64,000 nucleotides of DNA from Notamacropus eugenii (GCF_028372415.1 NC_092877.1:211350116-211414115); one strand, 5' to 3'; positions 45,955-56,534 are shown, counted from the first letter of the stretch. Numbers and translations are program-made. The notes: generated from the letters alone by a model not told the origin.

Positions 45955-46500
45955 CTGTGCTCCAATTCATCCGTTACACCACTGCCAGACTACTCTTTCT
46001 TGTGCAAAGATTTAGTCTTATTCTGCTTCTACTTTAAAATCCTTCAATGATTTATTTTGCTTATGAAAGTAAAACAAGTTCAAACTGTCTAGCCTAAGAG
46101 TCAAGTCCCTCAACAATCTGCTTCAATCTACTTTTCTAGCTTCATTTCATGCTGAGAGGCAAGTGACATAGTGGGATTGACTGCCAGCTTTGGAATTTGA
46201 AGACCTACATCTATATTCTGCCTCTGACATATGCCAGCTGTGGAATCCTTGGCAAGTCACTTGACCCTCATAAAGGGAATTTCCTCAACAGAAATTCTCT
46301 AAGTTACTGAAATCATGAGGATTGACAAAAAATATGTTATACTCCATGCACTCTGAGCTCAAGACAATTTGGATTACTACTTGTCTCCTGAACATTCTCA
46401 GTGCTTTTCCACCTCTGTTCACATTTTCCCTTCTTCTCACAATGGCTTCCTCTTGCCACTCTCATTAACAAAAAAAAGTTCATATTTCTATACTTCTGTA
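45955..46500 (+). repeat. L2 LINE interior, split by a SINE
   Basis: 'acaccactgccagactactc' and 'tttaaaatccttcaatgatt' (45975-46055) are the L2 block preceding its last ~500 bases. After a SINE at about 46155-46315 the L2 resumes with 'caatttggattactacttgt' and 'gaacattctcagtgcttttc'. Confidence 0.8.
46155..46315 (+). repeat. SINE nested in L2
   Basis: 'gaggcaagtgacatagtggg' head, 'ctatattctgcctctgacat', 'cttggcaagtcacttgaccc'. Younger than the L2 it splits. Confidence 0.75.
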
Positions 46501-46649
46501 AGGCCTCCAATATATTCGGTGGATACCCATGACAAATTTGCATGAGGACATGAACAAGGGTCATACAAGATAGCAGACATAGCTAGCTTATGATCTGCAC
46601 TATTAGAGGAAACTTTCAGATCAGTGAAATCACAAATCCATTTGAGCAT

Positions 46650-46840
46650 TTATGATTCACAAAATACTTTGCTTACAACAACACTATGACGGGGGTACTA
46701 AAGAATTATGATTTCTGTTTTACAGATGAAGAAACCAAAGCACAAAGAGTTTAAGAGACTTGCCCAAAGTCTCACAGCTGGTAAATGTGAGCGCCAGGAA
46801 TTAAGCTCAGATCTTTAGTGTTCTTTATGCACTGCAAACT
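46650..46840 (-). repeat. SINE
   Basis: Reversed: 'cacaaaatactttgcttaca', 'ctgttttacagatgaagaaa', 'gagacttgcccaaagtctca', 'agctggtaaatgtgagcgcc'. Confidence 0.85.
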
Positions 46841-46859
46841 ATTAAATTTCTACCTCTCA

Positions 46860-47000
46860 TCATTATTTATTATCTAACTTATCACATTTTAAAGCCCAAA
46901 TCAAATGCCACTTCCTCCAAGTCTGTCAGATCACCCCAATATACACAATCATCACCCCCTATAACAAATTTTTGTTCCTTGGACTTAACATAGCACCTTT
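46860..47000 (+). repeat. L2 LINE fragment
   Basis: 'aaagcccaaatcaaatgcca', 'cttcctccaagtctgtcaga' and 'cttaacatagcaccttt' match the L2 C-terminal region and part of its end. It may be the remainder of the copy at 45955-46500, with the SINE at 46650-46840 inserted between. Confidence 0.7.
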
Positions 47001-47885
47001 AATAAAGTATATATTTTTATGAAAGACTTGAATTCTCCTGTCAACTTGATGAGATTACACTTTGATGAGCTTTTGTTTGGGAGACATCTGAGGGGAACAT
47101 TCTTATCAAAAGGGTGGGCTTGCCCATTGGTGCTTTGTTGATTCAATACTAGTTGTTGATTTAGAGCTTGGAAGTTCTGTGCCCTCCTACCTCCCCGTTC
47201 TCATCGAGAAAGTAAAATGGGATGAAATACTCACAGGCTACTCTCATATCTACCAAACAGGTCAGTTCAGAGGTGGGACTTTCTCCTCTAGTTTCTCTTC
47301 ATTTTTTCTCCCTTAGTCTCCTCCCAGTACTAGGCAGAGGGAGGGGGAAGTGTTGGTTTGAAGGGCCCAGTGGCCCTAGTGATTTCCACTAACAGCTACA
47401 AAGATAATGGAACCTTGAGGTCCTTTAGTCACAGGGAAGTAAATGGCCCAGATTCACACGAAATCTCTCTCTGCTCTTGGGGAGTTTAAAGAGTTATAAA
47501 AATTATAATAACAGTAGCTTGTGATGCTTCCCATGTTGTCTATCTTACTACTACTTTTTTAGTTCTAAAAGTGATTTTATATGTATTATCTCATTTTATC
47601 CTTACAAAAACCTGTGTAAAATGAGCCTAACTGTCCATGGAATAACTAAGTCAAAAAGGTTGTTTTCCATTTAATGATGAAACTCAGATTTTCCACTAAA
47701 AGGCAAATCCTAAACATCTGGACAGGTCTGTGTTCATCTCAGTATATAAATGTTGAAGAACATCTCCCTAGTGTATATTTTTACCCTTTTGGCTATTTTT
47801 ATTGACTCTCTGGGTATGTATCAGTGAGTACCATCCCATCACCACTTTTTATTTTTCTTTCCCAGATTTTCACTTCCTCCTTTCT
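47001..47885. other. Mostly unassigned
   Basis: A short reversed SINE end appears at about 47565-47620 ('tttatatgtattatctcatt'). Otherwise nothing recognised. Confidence 0.45.
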
Positions 47886-47887
47886 GA

Positions 47888-48020
47888 AGCATTATTGTAG
47901 AGTGGAAAAAGCACTAGGTCTAAAGTTAGAGTGTCTGAGTTCAAATTCTGACTTTCTTACTACTAAAACAATCTTCCCTAAGTTTAGTGGGCCTCAGTTT
48001 CAACATCTGTAAAATAATAA
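47888..48020 (+). repeat. MIR-like SINE
   Basis: 'ttattgtagagtggaaaaag' head, 'gtctgagttcaaattctgac', 'gggcctcagtttcaacatct'. First of a same-strand cluster. Confidence 0.82.
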
Positions 48021-48027
48021 GATTAGA

Positions 48028-48270
48028 AAGGCAGCTTAGTGGCATAGTAGATAGAGTGCTGGACTTCGAGTCAGAAAGACTCTCGTACAAATCTTGTCCC
48101 AGACACTGATTAACTGTGACTGTGTGACCTTGGACAAATCATTTATCTCTTTTGGCTTCTATCTCCTCATTTGTAAAAATGAGTCTAATAACTGCACTTA
48201 TCTCACAAAGTTTTCATGAGGATAAAATGAAATAGCATATGCTAAATGCTTTGAAAGCCTTAAACCTCTA
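48028..48270 (+). repeat. Marsupial MIR/MAR-like SINE
   Basis: 'ggcagcttagtggcatagta', 'gatagagtgctggacttcga', 'tgtgaccttggacaaatcat', 'gttttcatgaggataaaatg', 'tgctttgaaagccttaaacc'. Full length. Confidence 0.9.
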
Positions 48271-48299
48271 TGTAGATGTCAGCTACCAGTGTTCTCCTG

Positions 48300-48510
48300 C
48301 TCCTCTTCCTCCTCACTAGACAGAGCACAGAGTTTGGTCATAAAGAGCTGTGCTCAGATACTTCCTCAGACACTTACTATGTGACCCTAGAAGAGTTACT
48401 CTGGGTCTGTTTTCTCATCTGCAAAATGAGAAGTTTGGACTCTATGGTTTCTAAAATTCCTTCCATCTATGATCCATTGGAAAAAGGATCTCTAAGATCC
48501 TTTCCAACCT
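48300..48510 (+). repeat. MIR-like SINE
   Basis: 'cagacacttactatgtgacc', 'gtctgttttctcatctgcaa', 'ttggactctatggtttctaa', then a repeated 'aagatcctttccaacct' end. Third of the cluster. Confidence 0.8.
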
Positions 48511-48534
48511 TAGATTATTGTGATCCTTTTGTGG

Positions 48535-48755
48535 TCTGAAAGGGCCAGGGTCCCTTATTGCATCCTGGGCCATTTGCAGTTGTCCTGATGAATATCAGGC
48601 CACTGGACCCAGATGGCTCAGGAAAAGAATGTGAGGTTGGTGACCTTGCACAGCCCTCCTTCACTCAAATCAAAGTCAACTGCAAGTCATGTCATCATCT
48701 TGACATCACGGTCCTCTTCGAGAACAAAGGACAAGCACAGCACCTCTTTTCCCAT
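48535..48755 (+). repeat. Marsupial interspersed repeat, RTE-like 3' end
   Basis: Same family as 23280-23817: 'cattgcatcctgggcc'-type start, 'caggccactggacccagatg', 'ggttggtgaccttgcacagc', 'gtcatcatcttgacatcacg', 'ctcttcgagaacaaaggaca'. Only the last ~220 bases are present. Confidence 0.78.
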
Positions 48756-48789
48756 TGAATTGGCAATTGAGGAAGTGTAGAATTAAGGA

Positions 48790-48905
48790 ATGTGGAGGTG
48801 GAAGAAATTTTTGAGGTCCCATAGGGAATAAATGATAGAGCAAGGATTTGAACCCATGTCTTTCGACTTCAAATTTAGTAACCTTTCCATTATACTATGA
48901 GTCCT
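48790..48905 (-). repeat. MIR-like SINE fragment
   Basis: Reversed internal part: 'gcaaggatttgaacccatgt', 'ctttccattatactatgagt'. Confidence 0.7.
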
Positions 48906-49056
48906 CAGAGTCAAAATTAGCCAAGTCAACTCTGGATCCACTTTTGTTTTTGTACCTCAGACTTTCACTCACTTTTACCTTAGCTTCTTTCTGATTTCTA
49001 AGAAAGTTGGAAAGCTTGCTCATTATCCTCTGCCATTACTAAGCCCTTGCTTTAAA

Positions 49057-49068
49057 AACAACTAACCT
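49057..49068. repeat. U6/L1 target-site duplication, left
   Basis: aacaactaacct, identical to 50504-50515. The pre-insertion site reads ...gctttaaaaacaac..., which fits the TT/AAAA cleavage preference of the L1 endonuclease. Confidence 0.95.
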
Positions 49069-49175
49069 GTGCTCGCTTCGGCAGCACATATACTAAAATT
49101 GGACCAATACAGAGAAGATTAGCATGGCCCCTGCACAAGGATGACACACAAATTCGTGAAGCATTCTATATTTTT
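49069..49175 (+). pseudogene. U6 (RNU6) pseudogene: U6 snRNA retrocopy, 5' half of a U6/L1 chimera
   Basis: A full-length 107-base U6 sequence, from gtgctcgcttcggcagcac to the terminal T run at 49171-49175. The 5' stem-loop, the ACAGAGA box (49109-49115) and the AGC region are intact. The differences from the usual U6 that I see are aacg to acca at about 49104-49107, g to a in tgcacaagg, gacacacaa and gcattc, and one c to t; several are CpG decay. No proximal sequence element or TATA box is expected upstream, because the sequence sits exactly against a target-site duplication. It is joined without a gap to L1 ORF2 sequence. A retrocopy and not a spliceosomal RNA gene. Confidence 0.97.
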
Positions 49176-50503
49176 CCATGAATAAACTGGAGGAGCAAGG
49201 AATAGTGTATTTATCAGATTTATGGAGAAGGGAAGAATTTTTTACTAAAGAAGAGATAGAAAGCATTATGAAATGCAAGATGGATAATTTTGATTACATT
49301 AAACTGAAAAGTTTTTGCACAACCAAACCCAATGCAACCAAAATTCGGAGGGATGTGGTAAGTTGGGAAAAAAAATTTACGGCTAAGCTCGGGGATAAAG
49401 GCCTCATTTCTAGAATATATAGAGAACTGACTCAAATGTACAAGAATACAAGTCATTCCCCAATTGATAAATGGTCAAAGGATATGAACAGGCAATTTTC
49501 AGAGGAAGAAATTAAAGATACCTATAATCATATGAAAAAATGCTCTAAATCACTATTGGTTAGAGAGATGCAAATCAAAACAACTCTGAGGTACCACATC
49601 ACACCTATAAGATTGGCAAACATGACAGAACAAGAAAATGATAAATGCTGGAGAGGATGTGGGAGAGTTGGAACACTAATTCATTGTTGGTGGAGCTGTG
49701 AGCTCATCCAACTGTTCTGGAGAACGGTTTAGAACTATGCCCAAAGGGCTACAAAAATGTGCATACCCTTTGACCCAGCAATATTGCTACTAGGACTGTA
49801 TCCCCAAGAGATCATAAAAATGGGAAAGGGTCCCAACATGTACAGAAATATTTATAGCAGCACTCTTTGTAGTTGCCAAAAACTGGAAGTCAAAGGGATG
49901 CCCATCAATTGGGGAATAGCTGAATAAATTATGGTATATGAATGTAATGGAGTACTATTGCGCCATAAGAAATGATGAACAAGAAGACCTCAGAGAGGCC
50001 TGGAAGGACTTATATGATCTGATGCTGGATGAAAGGAGCAGAACCAGGAGAACTCTGTGCACAGCAAAGACCACAGTGTGCGAGAGTTTTTCTGGTAGAC
50101 TTGGAACTTTGTAATAACGCAAGAACTTATTTAAAAAAAAATCCCAATGGTGGTTTTCTAAGGCAAAATGCCTCCCACACTCAGAGAAAGAAATATGGAA
50201 GTCATTCGCAGAATGTAGCAGATCATGTTTGTGTGTGTGTGTGTTTTTGTGTATTATGTTTTGATTTGTTATATGATTTCTTCCATTTATTTTAGTTTGA
50301 CTACATAGCATGACTATAGTGAAAATGTACTCAATAGGAAAGTATATATAGAACCTATACAGAATTGTATGCTGCCATGGGGAGGGAGGGGGGTAGTGGG
50401 GGGTAGGTGTGGGGTGGATAAAATCTTAATTTTATGGTAGTGATTGTAGAACATTAAAAAAAATAATAATTAAATTAAATTAAATTTTAAAAAAATAGAA
50501 AAG
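49176..50503 (+). mobile_element. 5'-truncated L1 3' end fused to U6
   Basis: Begins inside ORF2 directly after the U6 T run and continues through the ORF2 C-terminus, a 3' UTR with (TG)n at 50228-50244 and a G-rich tract at 50380-50418, and an A/T-rich tail. The frame at 49178-49732 is open for 184 codons. It carries the ORF2 C-terminal signature: MQIKTTLRYHITPIRLANM, then the Cys-rich CWRGCGRVGTLIHCWWSCEL. It stops at a TAG (49730-49732) where the family has a Trp codon. The following ~100 codons survive only with a frameshift. Endonuclease and reverse-transcriptase core are absent, so it is non-autonomous debris. U6 and L1 share one target-site duplication, so they inserted as one event. 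Confidence 0.96.
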
Positions 50504-50515
50504 AACAACTAACCT
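50504..50515. repeat. U6/L1 target-site duplication, right
   Basis: aacaactaacct, a perfect match to 49057-49068, directly after the A-rich L1 tail. Confidence 0.95.
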
Positions 50516-50840
50516 TACTAATGCTCCCTTTCTACATGCTTCTATTTAAGACGAGCTCCTTTGACATGTGACTAGACTGGCAGTGCTTCAGGAGACATTT
50601 ATTGATGGTAACAAGTGAATCATAGCCTGATAAAAGAAACCACTTAAGAGAAAAGGAATACAGCTGGCCCAAGGATGATTTGCAAAATATCCATTTACAA
50701 CTAGTTTAAAAAAGCAAAGACATCCAAGAGAAAGCAAAAGCCACTCAAAGTAAAGAGTGTTTCAATTTCAAAGGCATCAAATATGAACTCAAATAACAGT
50801 TCACCTAAAATTTCTTACAGACTATCCTAATTCATATATA
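50516..50840. other. No recognisable feature
   Basis: Unassigned sequence between the U6/L1 copy and the LTR. Confidence 0.5.
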
Positions 50841-51416
50841 GGAATGATGGGGTACTTGGGTGCATGTGCTTGGACCCCAATCCTAAAATCACATTTCTCT
50901 CTAAAGATTACATTTCTCCTTAGCTTCAAAACACTATCCCAGGCAATTTCTCCCCAGCCCAAGGACACAGCCTGCCTCAGCAACAACTGCTATCTCCCTT
51001 CCTTCTACAGTAGCCAGCTGCACCTATAGAATTTATTAGCTTGAACAGCTGTTTGCTGGCTGAACTGGCTGTGCACTGGGTTATAACAACATTTACCACT
51101 CATTAACCAATCTTCTGTATCCTAGACTTAGACATGTGTATACTCCCTTTCAATTATCTTATCTAAGAAGACATTGATGAGAGCAACCTGGTATTCCTTA
51201 GTTCTGAGCATTAGTTGGCATAGTGACATTGCAAGCCTAAAACCACCATTTAGACCCTCCCTTGGGCTATTTCCTGATGAACTCTGGGTAAAATACCTGC
51301 ACAGTAGATACCAAAAGTACATGTTACTTTAAGGACTAACCACTCTTAACTACTCCTGAATCCCACCCTGAATCACATAGGTAGCATATTAGGCACATAT
51401 TTTACTATATAATATC

Positions 51417-51425
51417 CTATATAAA
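51417..51425 (+). promoter_or_regulatory. TATA box of LTR family B, copy 2
   Basis: TATATAAAC about 570 bp into the LTR. The other copy has TATAAA in the same context (reversed, 28156-28161). Promoter activity today is not implied. Confidence 0.65.
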
Positions 51426-51486
51426 CTTTACCTGTACCCCTCTAAAGTTGCAGTTTCTCTAAGAACTCTTGCCTGCTGAAAAGTGT

Positions 51487-51492
51487 AATAAA
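51487..51492 (+). terminator. Polyadenylation signal of LTR family B, copy 2
   Basis: AATAAA about 65 bp after the TATA box, conserved in the reversed copy at 28089-28094. It marks the R region of the LTR. Confidence 0.65.
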
Positions 51493-51611
51493 TCTTTACC
51501 ACCTTGACCTCAACAATGCTTGAGTCTGTGAATTCTTTTCCAGATGGCCCATGCAGGCAACTCCAGTCTTGGAGTTCCTGTACCTCCATTTTTCCAGCTC
51601 TCATAAGGAAC

Positions 51612-51785
51612 ATAGGTTTAATACTAGAAGTGACCTTAGAGGCCATTGATTTCAAGTCTTCTGTTTTACAAAGAGCAAACTAATCTCCTAAGAGGTCAAA
51701 TGAATTACCTAAGGTCACACTGGTAGTTCAAGGCAGCATCAGGATTTGAACCCATGCCTTCTTTTTCTGCTCTACTGCGCTGCCT
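51612..51785 (-). repeat. MIR-like SINE
   Basis: Reversed: 'gaagtgaccttagaggccat', 'gaattacctaaggtcacact', 'caggatttgaacccatgcct'. Confidence 0.8.
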
Positions 51786-52094
51786 GACCCCAAACAGAGA
51801 AAATTAAATAAAAGAAACCAGCTCCTTCAAGTTTGACTGTAGTAAAAACAAGCATGGCATTGGCAGCAGAGGTACAGACATAATAAGGTATTTAGAGGGT
51901 GTTGTTCCATTGGTAATCTCCAGCTAGAAGTCCTATCCCTTCTGCAAATTATTTATATTTTACATGTTCTTTGACTATTTCTGAGACCCCTGTAGAACAA
52001 ACTTACTGCATATGGCCCTACATGATATATAAATAATTATTTTAAAATAACCAATTTTAAAACAATCAATCAAATTCTTGTGCTTGAATAAGTC

Positions 52095-52198
52095 AAATTC
52101 AATTCAATTCAACAAACATTTTTAAATGTCTACCACGTGCTAAGACTGAGAATACAAATGAAGAAAGACAGTCCCTGATCTCAGAGAACTCACATTCT
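52095..52198 (-). repeat. L2 LINE 3' end, interrupted by HAL1 copy 2
   Basis: Reversed L2 end: 'caattcaacaaacattttta', 'atgtctaccacgtgctaaga', 'agtccctgatctcagagaac'. It continues at 56521 ('aactcacattctaacaggag') after the HAL1 insertion. Confidence 0.85.
52185..52198. repeat. HAL1 copy 2 target-site duplication, left
   Basis: agaactcacattct, identical to 56521-56534, 14 of 14. Confidence 0.95.
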
Positions 52199-53184
52199 TT
52201 TTCTAATTTTAATTTAATTAACTAATTTATTTTTAGTTTTCAACATTCATTTCCACAAGATTTTCAGTTCCAAATTTTCTCCCCATCTCTTCCTTCCCCC
52301 ACCCCAAGATACTGTACATTCTGATTACCCCTTCCCCCAATCTGCCCTCCCTTCTATCACACCCCTCCCTTCCCTTATCCACATCTCCTCTCTTTTCCTG
52401 TAGGACAAGATAGATTTCTATACCCCATTACCTGTATTTCTTATTTCCCAGTTGCATTCAAAAACAATTCTCAACATTTGTTTCTAAAACTTTGAGTTCT
52501 AACTTCTCTTCCTTTCTCCCTCCCCACCCATCCCCACTGAGAAGGCAAGCAATTCCATATAGGCTATATATGAGTAGTTTTGCAAAGGACTTCCATAATA
52601 GTCATGTTGTGAAAGAATTTCCCTCCGTCCTATCCTGTCCCCCATTTATTCTATTCCTTCTTTTGACCTTGTCCCTCCCCAAAAATGCTTACTTCTAATT
52701 ACTCACTCCTCCCATTTGCCCTCCCTTCTATCATCCTCCCACACTCCACTTATGCCCTTCTCCCCTACTTTCCTGTAGTGAAAGATAGATTTTCATACCA
52801 AATTGAGTGTGTATGTTATTTCCTTCTTAAGCCAAATGTGATGAGAGTAAACTTCTCTTTTCCCCTCTCACCTCTCCCCTTTTCCCTTCCATTGAAAAAG
52901 CTTTTTCTTGCCTCTTTTATGAGACAATTTGCCCCATTCCATTTCTCCCTTTCTCCTCCCAATATATTCCTCTCTCATCCCTTGATTTTATTTTTTTAGA
53001 TATCATCCCTTCCTATTCAACTCACCCTGTGCCTTCTGTCTATATATATATATGTATATAATCCCTCCAACTACCTAAATACTGAGAAAAGTTTCAAGAG
53101 TTATTATCTTTCCATGTAGGAATGTAAACAACTCAACTTTAATAAATCCCTTATGATTTCTCTTTTCTGTTTACCTTTTCATGC

Positions 53185-53878
53185 TTCTCTTAATTCGTGG
53201 GTTTGAAAGTCAGATTTTCTATTCAGCTCTGCTCTTTTCATCAAGAATGCTTGAAAGTCTTCTATTTCATTGAATGACTACTTCTTCCCCTGAAGTATTA
53301 TACTCAGTTTTGCTGGGTAGGTGATTCTTGGTTTTAATCCTAGTTGCTTTGACTTCTGGAATATCCTATTCTAGGCCCTTCAATCCCTTAATGTAGAAGC
53401 TGCTAGACCTTGTGTTATCCTGATTGTATTTCCACAATACTCAAATTGTTTCTTTCTGGCTGCTTGCAATATTTTCTCCTTTACCTGGGAACTCTGGAAC
53501 TTGGCTACAATATTCCTAAGAGTTTTCCTTTTGGGATTTCTTTCAGGAGGTGATCAGTAGATTCTTTTAATATTTATTTTGCCCTCTGGTTCTAGAATAT
53601 CAGGGCAGTTTTCCTTGATAATTTCATGAAAGACGATGTCTAGGCTCTTTTTTTCAATCATGGCTTTTAGGTAGCTGGATAATTTTTAGATTGTCTCTCC
53701 TGGATCTATTTTCCAGGTCAGTTGTTTTTCCAATGAGATATTTCACATTGTCTTCTATTTTTTCATTCTTTTGGTTTTGTTTTATAATTTCTTGATTTCT
53801 CATTACATGATTAGCTTCCAGCTGCTCCATTCTAATTTTTAAAAAGCTATTTTCTTCAGTGAGCTTTTGAACATCAAT
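53185..53878 (-). pseudogene. HAL1 copy 2 ORF1, distal half
   Basis: The part of ORF1 after the L1 interruption: the end of the coiled coil, the RRM-like domain and the C-terminal domain. Frameshifts and stops are present. An in-frame TGA at 53382-53380 sits at the same codon as the TGA at 32464-32462 in copy 1. Confidence 0.8.
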
Positions 53879-53879
53879 T

Positions 53880-55408
53880 CTGTTTATTTTTATATTAATT
53901 TTATTTGTTTACAGTGTTCTACAGTCACTACCATATAACTTAGATTATTTTTTCTCTCCCTCCCCTCTATCTCTCCCCTTCATTCTTGAGAAGGCAAACA
54001 GTTTTATATAGGTTCTATACACACATTTTTATTAAATACATTTTCACTATAGTCATGTTGTGTAGAAGAATTAAAATGAATGGGAGAAATCATATAACAA
54101 AACAAAACGTAATGCAAGAGAAAATGATCTGCTGCATTCTGCAATTGAATTCCAAAGTTCTTTCTCTGGGTATGGAAGGCATTTTGCCTTAAAAGGCTGT
54201 TGGGAGTTTTTTTAAGTCCTTGCATTGCAATGAAGTTCCAAATCTACCAGAAAAAACTCTCACACACTGTGGTCATTGCTGTGCACAAAGTTCTCCTGGT
54301 TCTGCTCCTTTCACTCAGCATCAGATCATATAAGTCTTTCCAGGCCTCTCTGAAGTCTTGCTATTCATCATTTCTTACAGCACAATAGTATTCCATCACA
54401 TTCATATACCATAATTTATTCAGCCATCCCTCAATTGATGTGCATCCCCTTGATTTCCAGTTTTTGGCCACCACAAAGAAGGCTGCTATAAATATTTTTG
54501 TACATTTGGGGTCCTTTCCCATTTTTATGATCTCTTGGGGATCAAGTCCTAGAAGTGATATTGTTGGGTCTATAGGTATGTACATTTTTGTTGCCCTTTG
54601 GGCATAGTTCCAAATTGCTCTCCTGAATTGTTGAATCAGCTCACAGCTACACCAGCAATGAATTAGTGTTCTAACTCTCCCACAACTTCTCCAAAATTTA
54701 TCATCTAACTGTTCTGTCATGTTAGCCAATCTGATAGGTGTGATGTAGCTCAAAGTTGTTTTGATTTGTATCTCTCTAATCAATAGTGATTTAGAGCATT
54801 TTTTCATATGATTATAAATAGCTTTAATTTCTGCCTCTGAAAACTACCTGTTCATATCCTTTGACCATTTATCAGTTGGGGAATGGCTTTCATTCTTGTA
54901 CATTTGACTCAGTTCTCTATATATTTTAGAAATAAGGCCTTTATCACAGACACTAGATGCAAAAATTCTTTCCCAGTTTTCTGCTTCCCTCCTAATCTTG
55001 GTTGCTTTGGATTTGATTGTGCAAAAACTTTTCAGTTTAATGTAATCAAAATTATCCATTTTGCACTTCAAAATGCTTTCTGTCTCTTCCTTAGTCAAAA
55101 GTTCTTCTGTTCTCCATAAATCTGATAAATACACTAATCGTTGCTCCACTAATTTGTTTATCATATCAATCTTTATACCTAGATCATGTACTCATTTGGA
55201 CTTTATTCTTGTGTATGGTGTCAGGCTTTGGTCTATGCCTAGTTTCTGCCACACTTTTATCCAGTTTTCCCAGCAATTTTTGTCAAATAGTGAGTTCTTA
55301 TCCCAGAAGCTGGGGTCCTTGGGTTTATCAAACAATAGATTGCTATATTCATTGACTACTGTCTCTTGAGTACCTAGCATATTCCACTTGTCTACCCTTC
55401 TGTTTCTT
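53880..55408 (-). mobile_element. 5'-truncated L1 nested in HAL1 copy 2
   Basis: Minus-strand L1 3' end. Its reversed A-rich tail and 3' UTR lie at 53880-54350, and ORF2 C-terminal sequence at 54360-55405. Open pieces of 148 codons (54361-54807) and 106 codons (54844-55164) carry the markers IKTTLSYITPIRLANM, CGRVRTLIHCWCSCEL and, upstream, CWENWIKVWQKLGIDQSL. They are separated by frame breaks and a stop. The 5' junction with HAL1 ORF1 is near 55400. ttctgttt on both sides (about 53877-53884 and 55400-55407) may be a short target duplication. Confidence 0.9.
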
Positions 55409-55817
55409 TGGCTAATTCGGCTTTTTAAAGCATTCTTCTCCTCATTGGCTTTTTGGACCTCTTTTGCCATTTGAGCTAGTCTACTTTTAAAGGTGTTATT
55501 TTCTTCAGCATTTTTTTGGGCCTTCTTTAGAAAGCCGTTGACTTGTTTTTCATGATTTTCTTGCATCACTCTCATTTCTCTTCCCAATTCTTCCTCCACC
55601 TCTCTTACTTGATTTTCAAAATCTGTTTTGAGCTCTTCCATGACCTGAGACCAGTAAATATTTATTTTGGAGGTTTTGGATGCAGAAGCCTTGATTTTCA
55701 CATCTTCCTCTGATGGTATGCCTTGTTCTTCTTCATCTGAAAGGATGGGAGAAAATACCTGTTTGCCCAGAAAGTAACCTTCTATAGTCTTATTTTTTTT
55801 CCCCTTTTTTTGGGCAT
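55409..55817 (-). pseudogene. HAL1 copy 2 ORF1, N-terminal half
   Basis: ATG at 55817-55815 in the same context as copy 1. A homopolymer length change in the following A/G runs shifts the frame within the first ten codons. The coiled-coil start MEELKTDFENQVREVEEELG is clear and runs open to the L1 junction. The apparent 169-codon frame at 55192-55701 is an accidental fusion of HAL1 ORF1 with the nested L1. Confidence 0.85.
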
Positions 55818-56520
55818 TTTCTCAGTCAGTTACTTGACTTTTGAGTCCTTTTGTCAAATGGAGGGTATACTCTGGAGACCTGTAAGTTCTCAATTCCTCT
55901 AAGGTGGCACAATCCTCTCCTGGCCTGAGCTCTGGTCTGGAAGCAACTGCAAGCTTTTCTGCCCAGGATCTGTGAGTAGCATTCCCCCTCCAGAGCCTCC
56001 ACCAGCTCCACCACACTAGCGCTCTTCCTCACACCAGGGCTGCCACTCAGAACTGAGACCCAGATCAGCAGCTCAAGTCCCCCAGGGTCTTTAGGCTGAG
56101 GGCTCCAAAAATGAATGCTGTGCCACATGTGGCTGCCACCATCCTGGACTCAGGGCTCAGTTGGGACTTGCTCCCTTCTCACCCAGGTAAAAGAGCTTTT
56201 TCAGTGACCTTTGAAGCTGTCTTTGGCATTTGTGGGTTGAGAAATCTGGGAACTGCAGCTCCTGCCCATGATTCCATGCCCTGAAGCCTGCTCTGGTGCT
56301 GTCCCTGCCACACTGCATGGCCAAGGCTGGGCTGCACCCTGCTCTGAATAAGGTGTGATAGATCGTTTCTGTCAGCCTTCCAGGCTGTCTTGGGCTGGAA
56401 ATCTCTTTTGCTCTATCGTTTTGTGGCTTCTACTGCTCTAGAATTTGTTTAGAGTCATTTTTAAAGATATTTTATTTGCTTTGGGGTTAGAGCTACAACA
56501 GGTTTGTCCTTCTACTCCCA
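55818..56520 (-). promoter_or_regulatory. HAL1 5' UTR, copy 2
   Basis: Homologous to 33374-34024 and to 6971-7823, closer to the latter ('tacttgacttttgagtcctt' and 'ccagagcctccaccagctcc' are shared). Lacks the first ~20 bp, including the YY1-type core. Confidence 0.8.
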
Positions 56521-56534
56521 AGAACTCACATTCT
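56521..56534. repeat. HAL1 copy 2 target-site duplication, right
   Basis: agaactcacattct, identical to 52185-52198. It is also where the interrupted L2 resumes. Confidence 0.95.

Larger units (their letters stand above)
50845..51606 (+). mobile_element. Solo LTR, family B, copy 2
   Basis: A 762 bp unit homologous to the reverse complement of 27974-28744. It starts TGATGGGGTACTTGG and has TATATAAAC at 51417-51425 and AATAAA at 51487-51492, giving a U3-R-U5 order. GGAA flanks it (50841-50844 and 51607-51610), a plausible 4 bp duplication. With that boundary the 3' end reads CATAA rather than the canonical CA, so the last bases may be altered. The U5 part has diverged more from copy 1 than U3 and R. 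No internal retroviral genes flank it. Confidence 0.82.
52199..56520 (-). mobile_element. HAL1 (half-L1) retrotransposon, copy 2, interrupted by an L1
   Basis: Same family and layout as 31273-34024: 5' UTR (about 56520-55818), ORF1 pieces, ORF2-less 3' UTR (about 53185-52199) and an A-rich tail. About 20 bp at the extreme 5' end, including the CAAGATGGC core, is missing: the sequence stops at tctactccca where copy 1 continues. A 14 bp perfect duplication flanks the whole. An L1 fragment of about 1.5 kb occupies 53880-55408, leaving about 2.8 kb of HAL1. It inserted into an L2. Confidence 0.92.

Noticed and set aside
49069..49175. Functional U6 snRNA gene
   Set aside because: It abuts a target-site duplication with no promoter elements of its own, carries CpG-type changes, and is fused to L1.
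55192..55701. A 169-codon minus-strand frame resembling a novel coiled-coil protein
   Set aside because: It is a chance fusion of HAL1 ORF1 with the nested L1 ORF2 fragment across the insertion junction near 55400.
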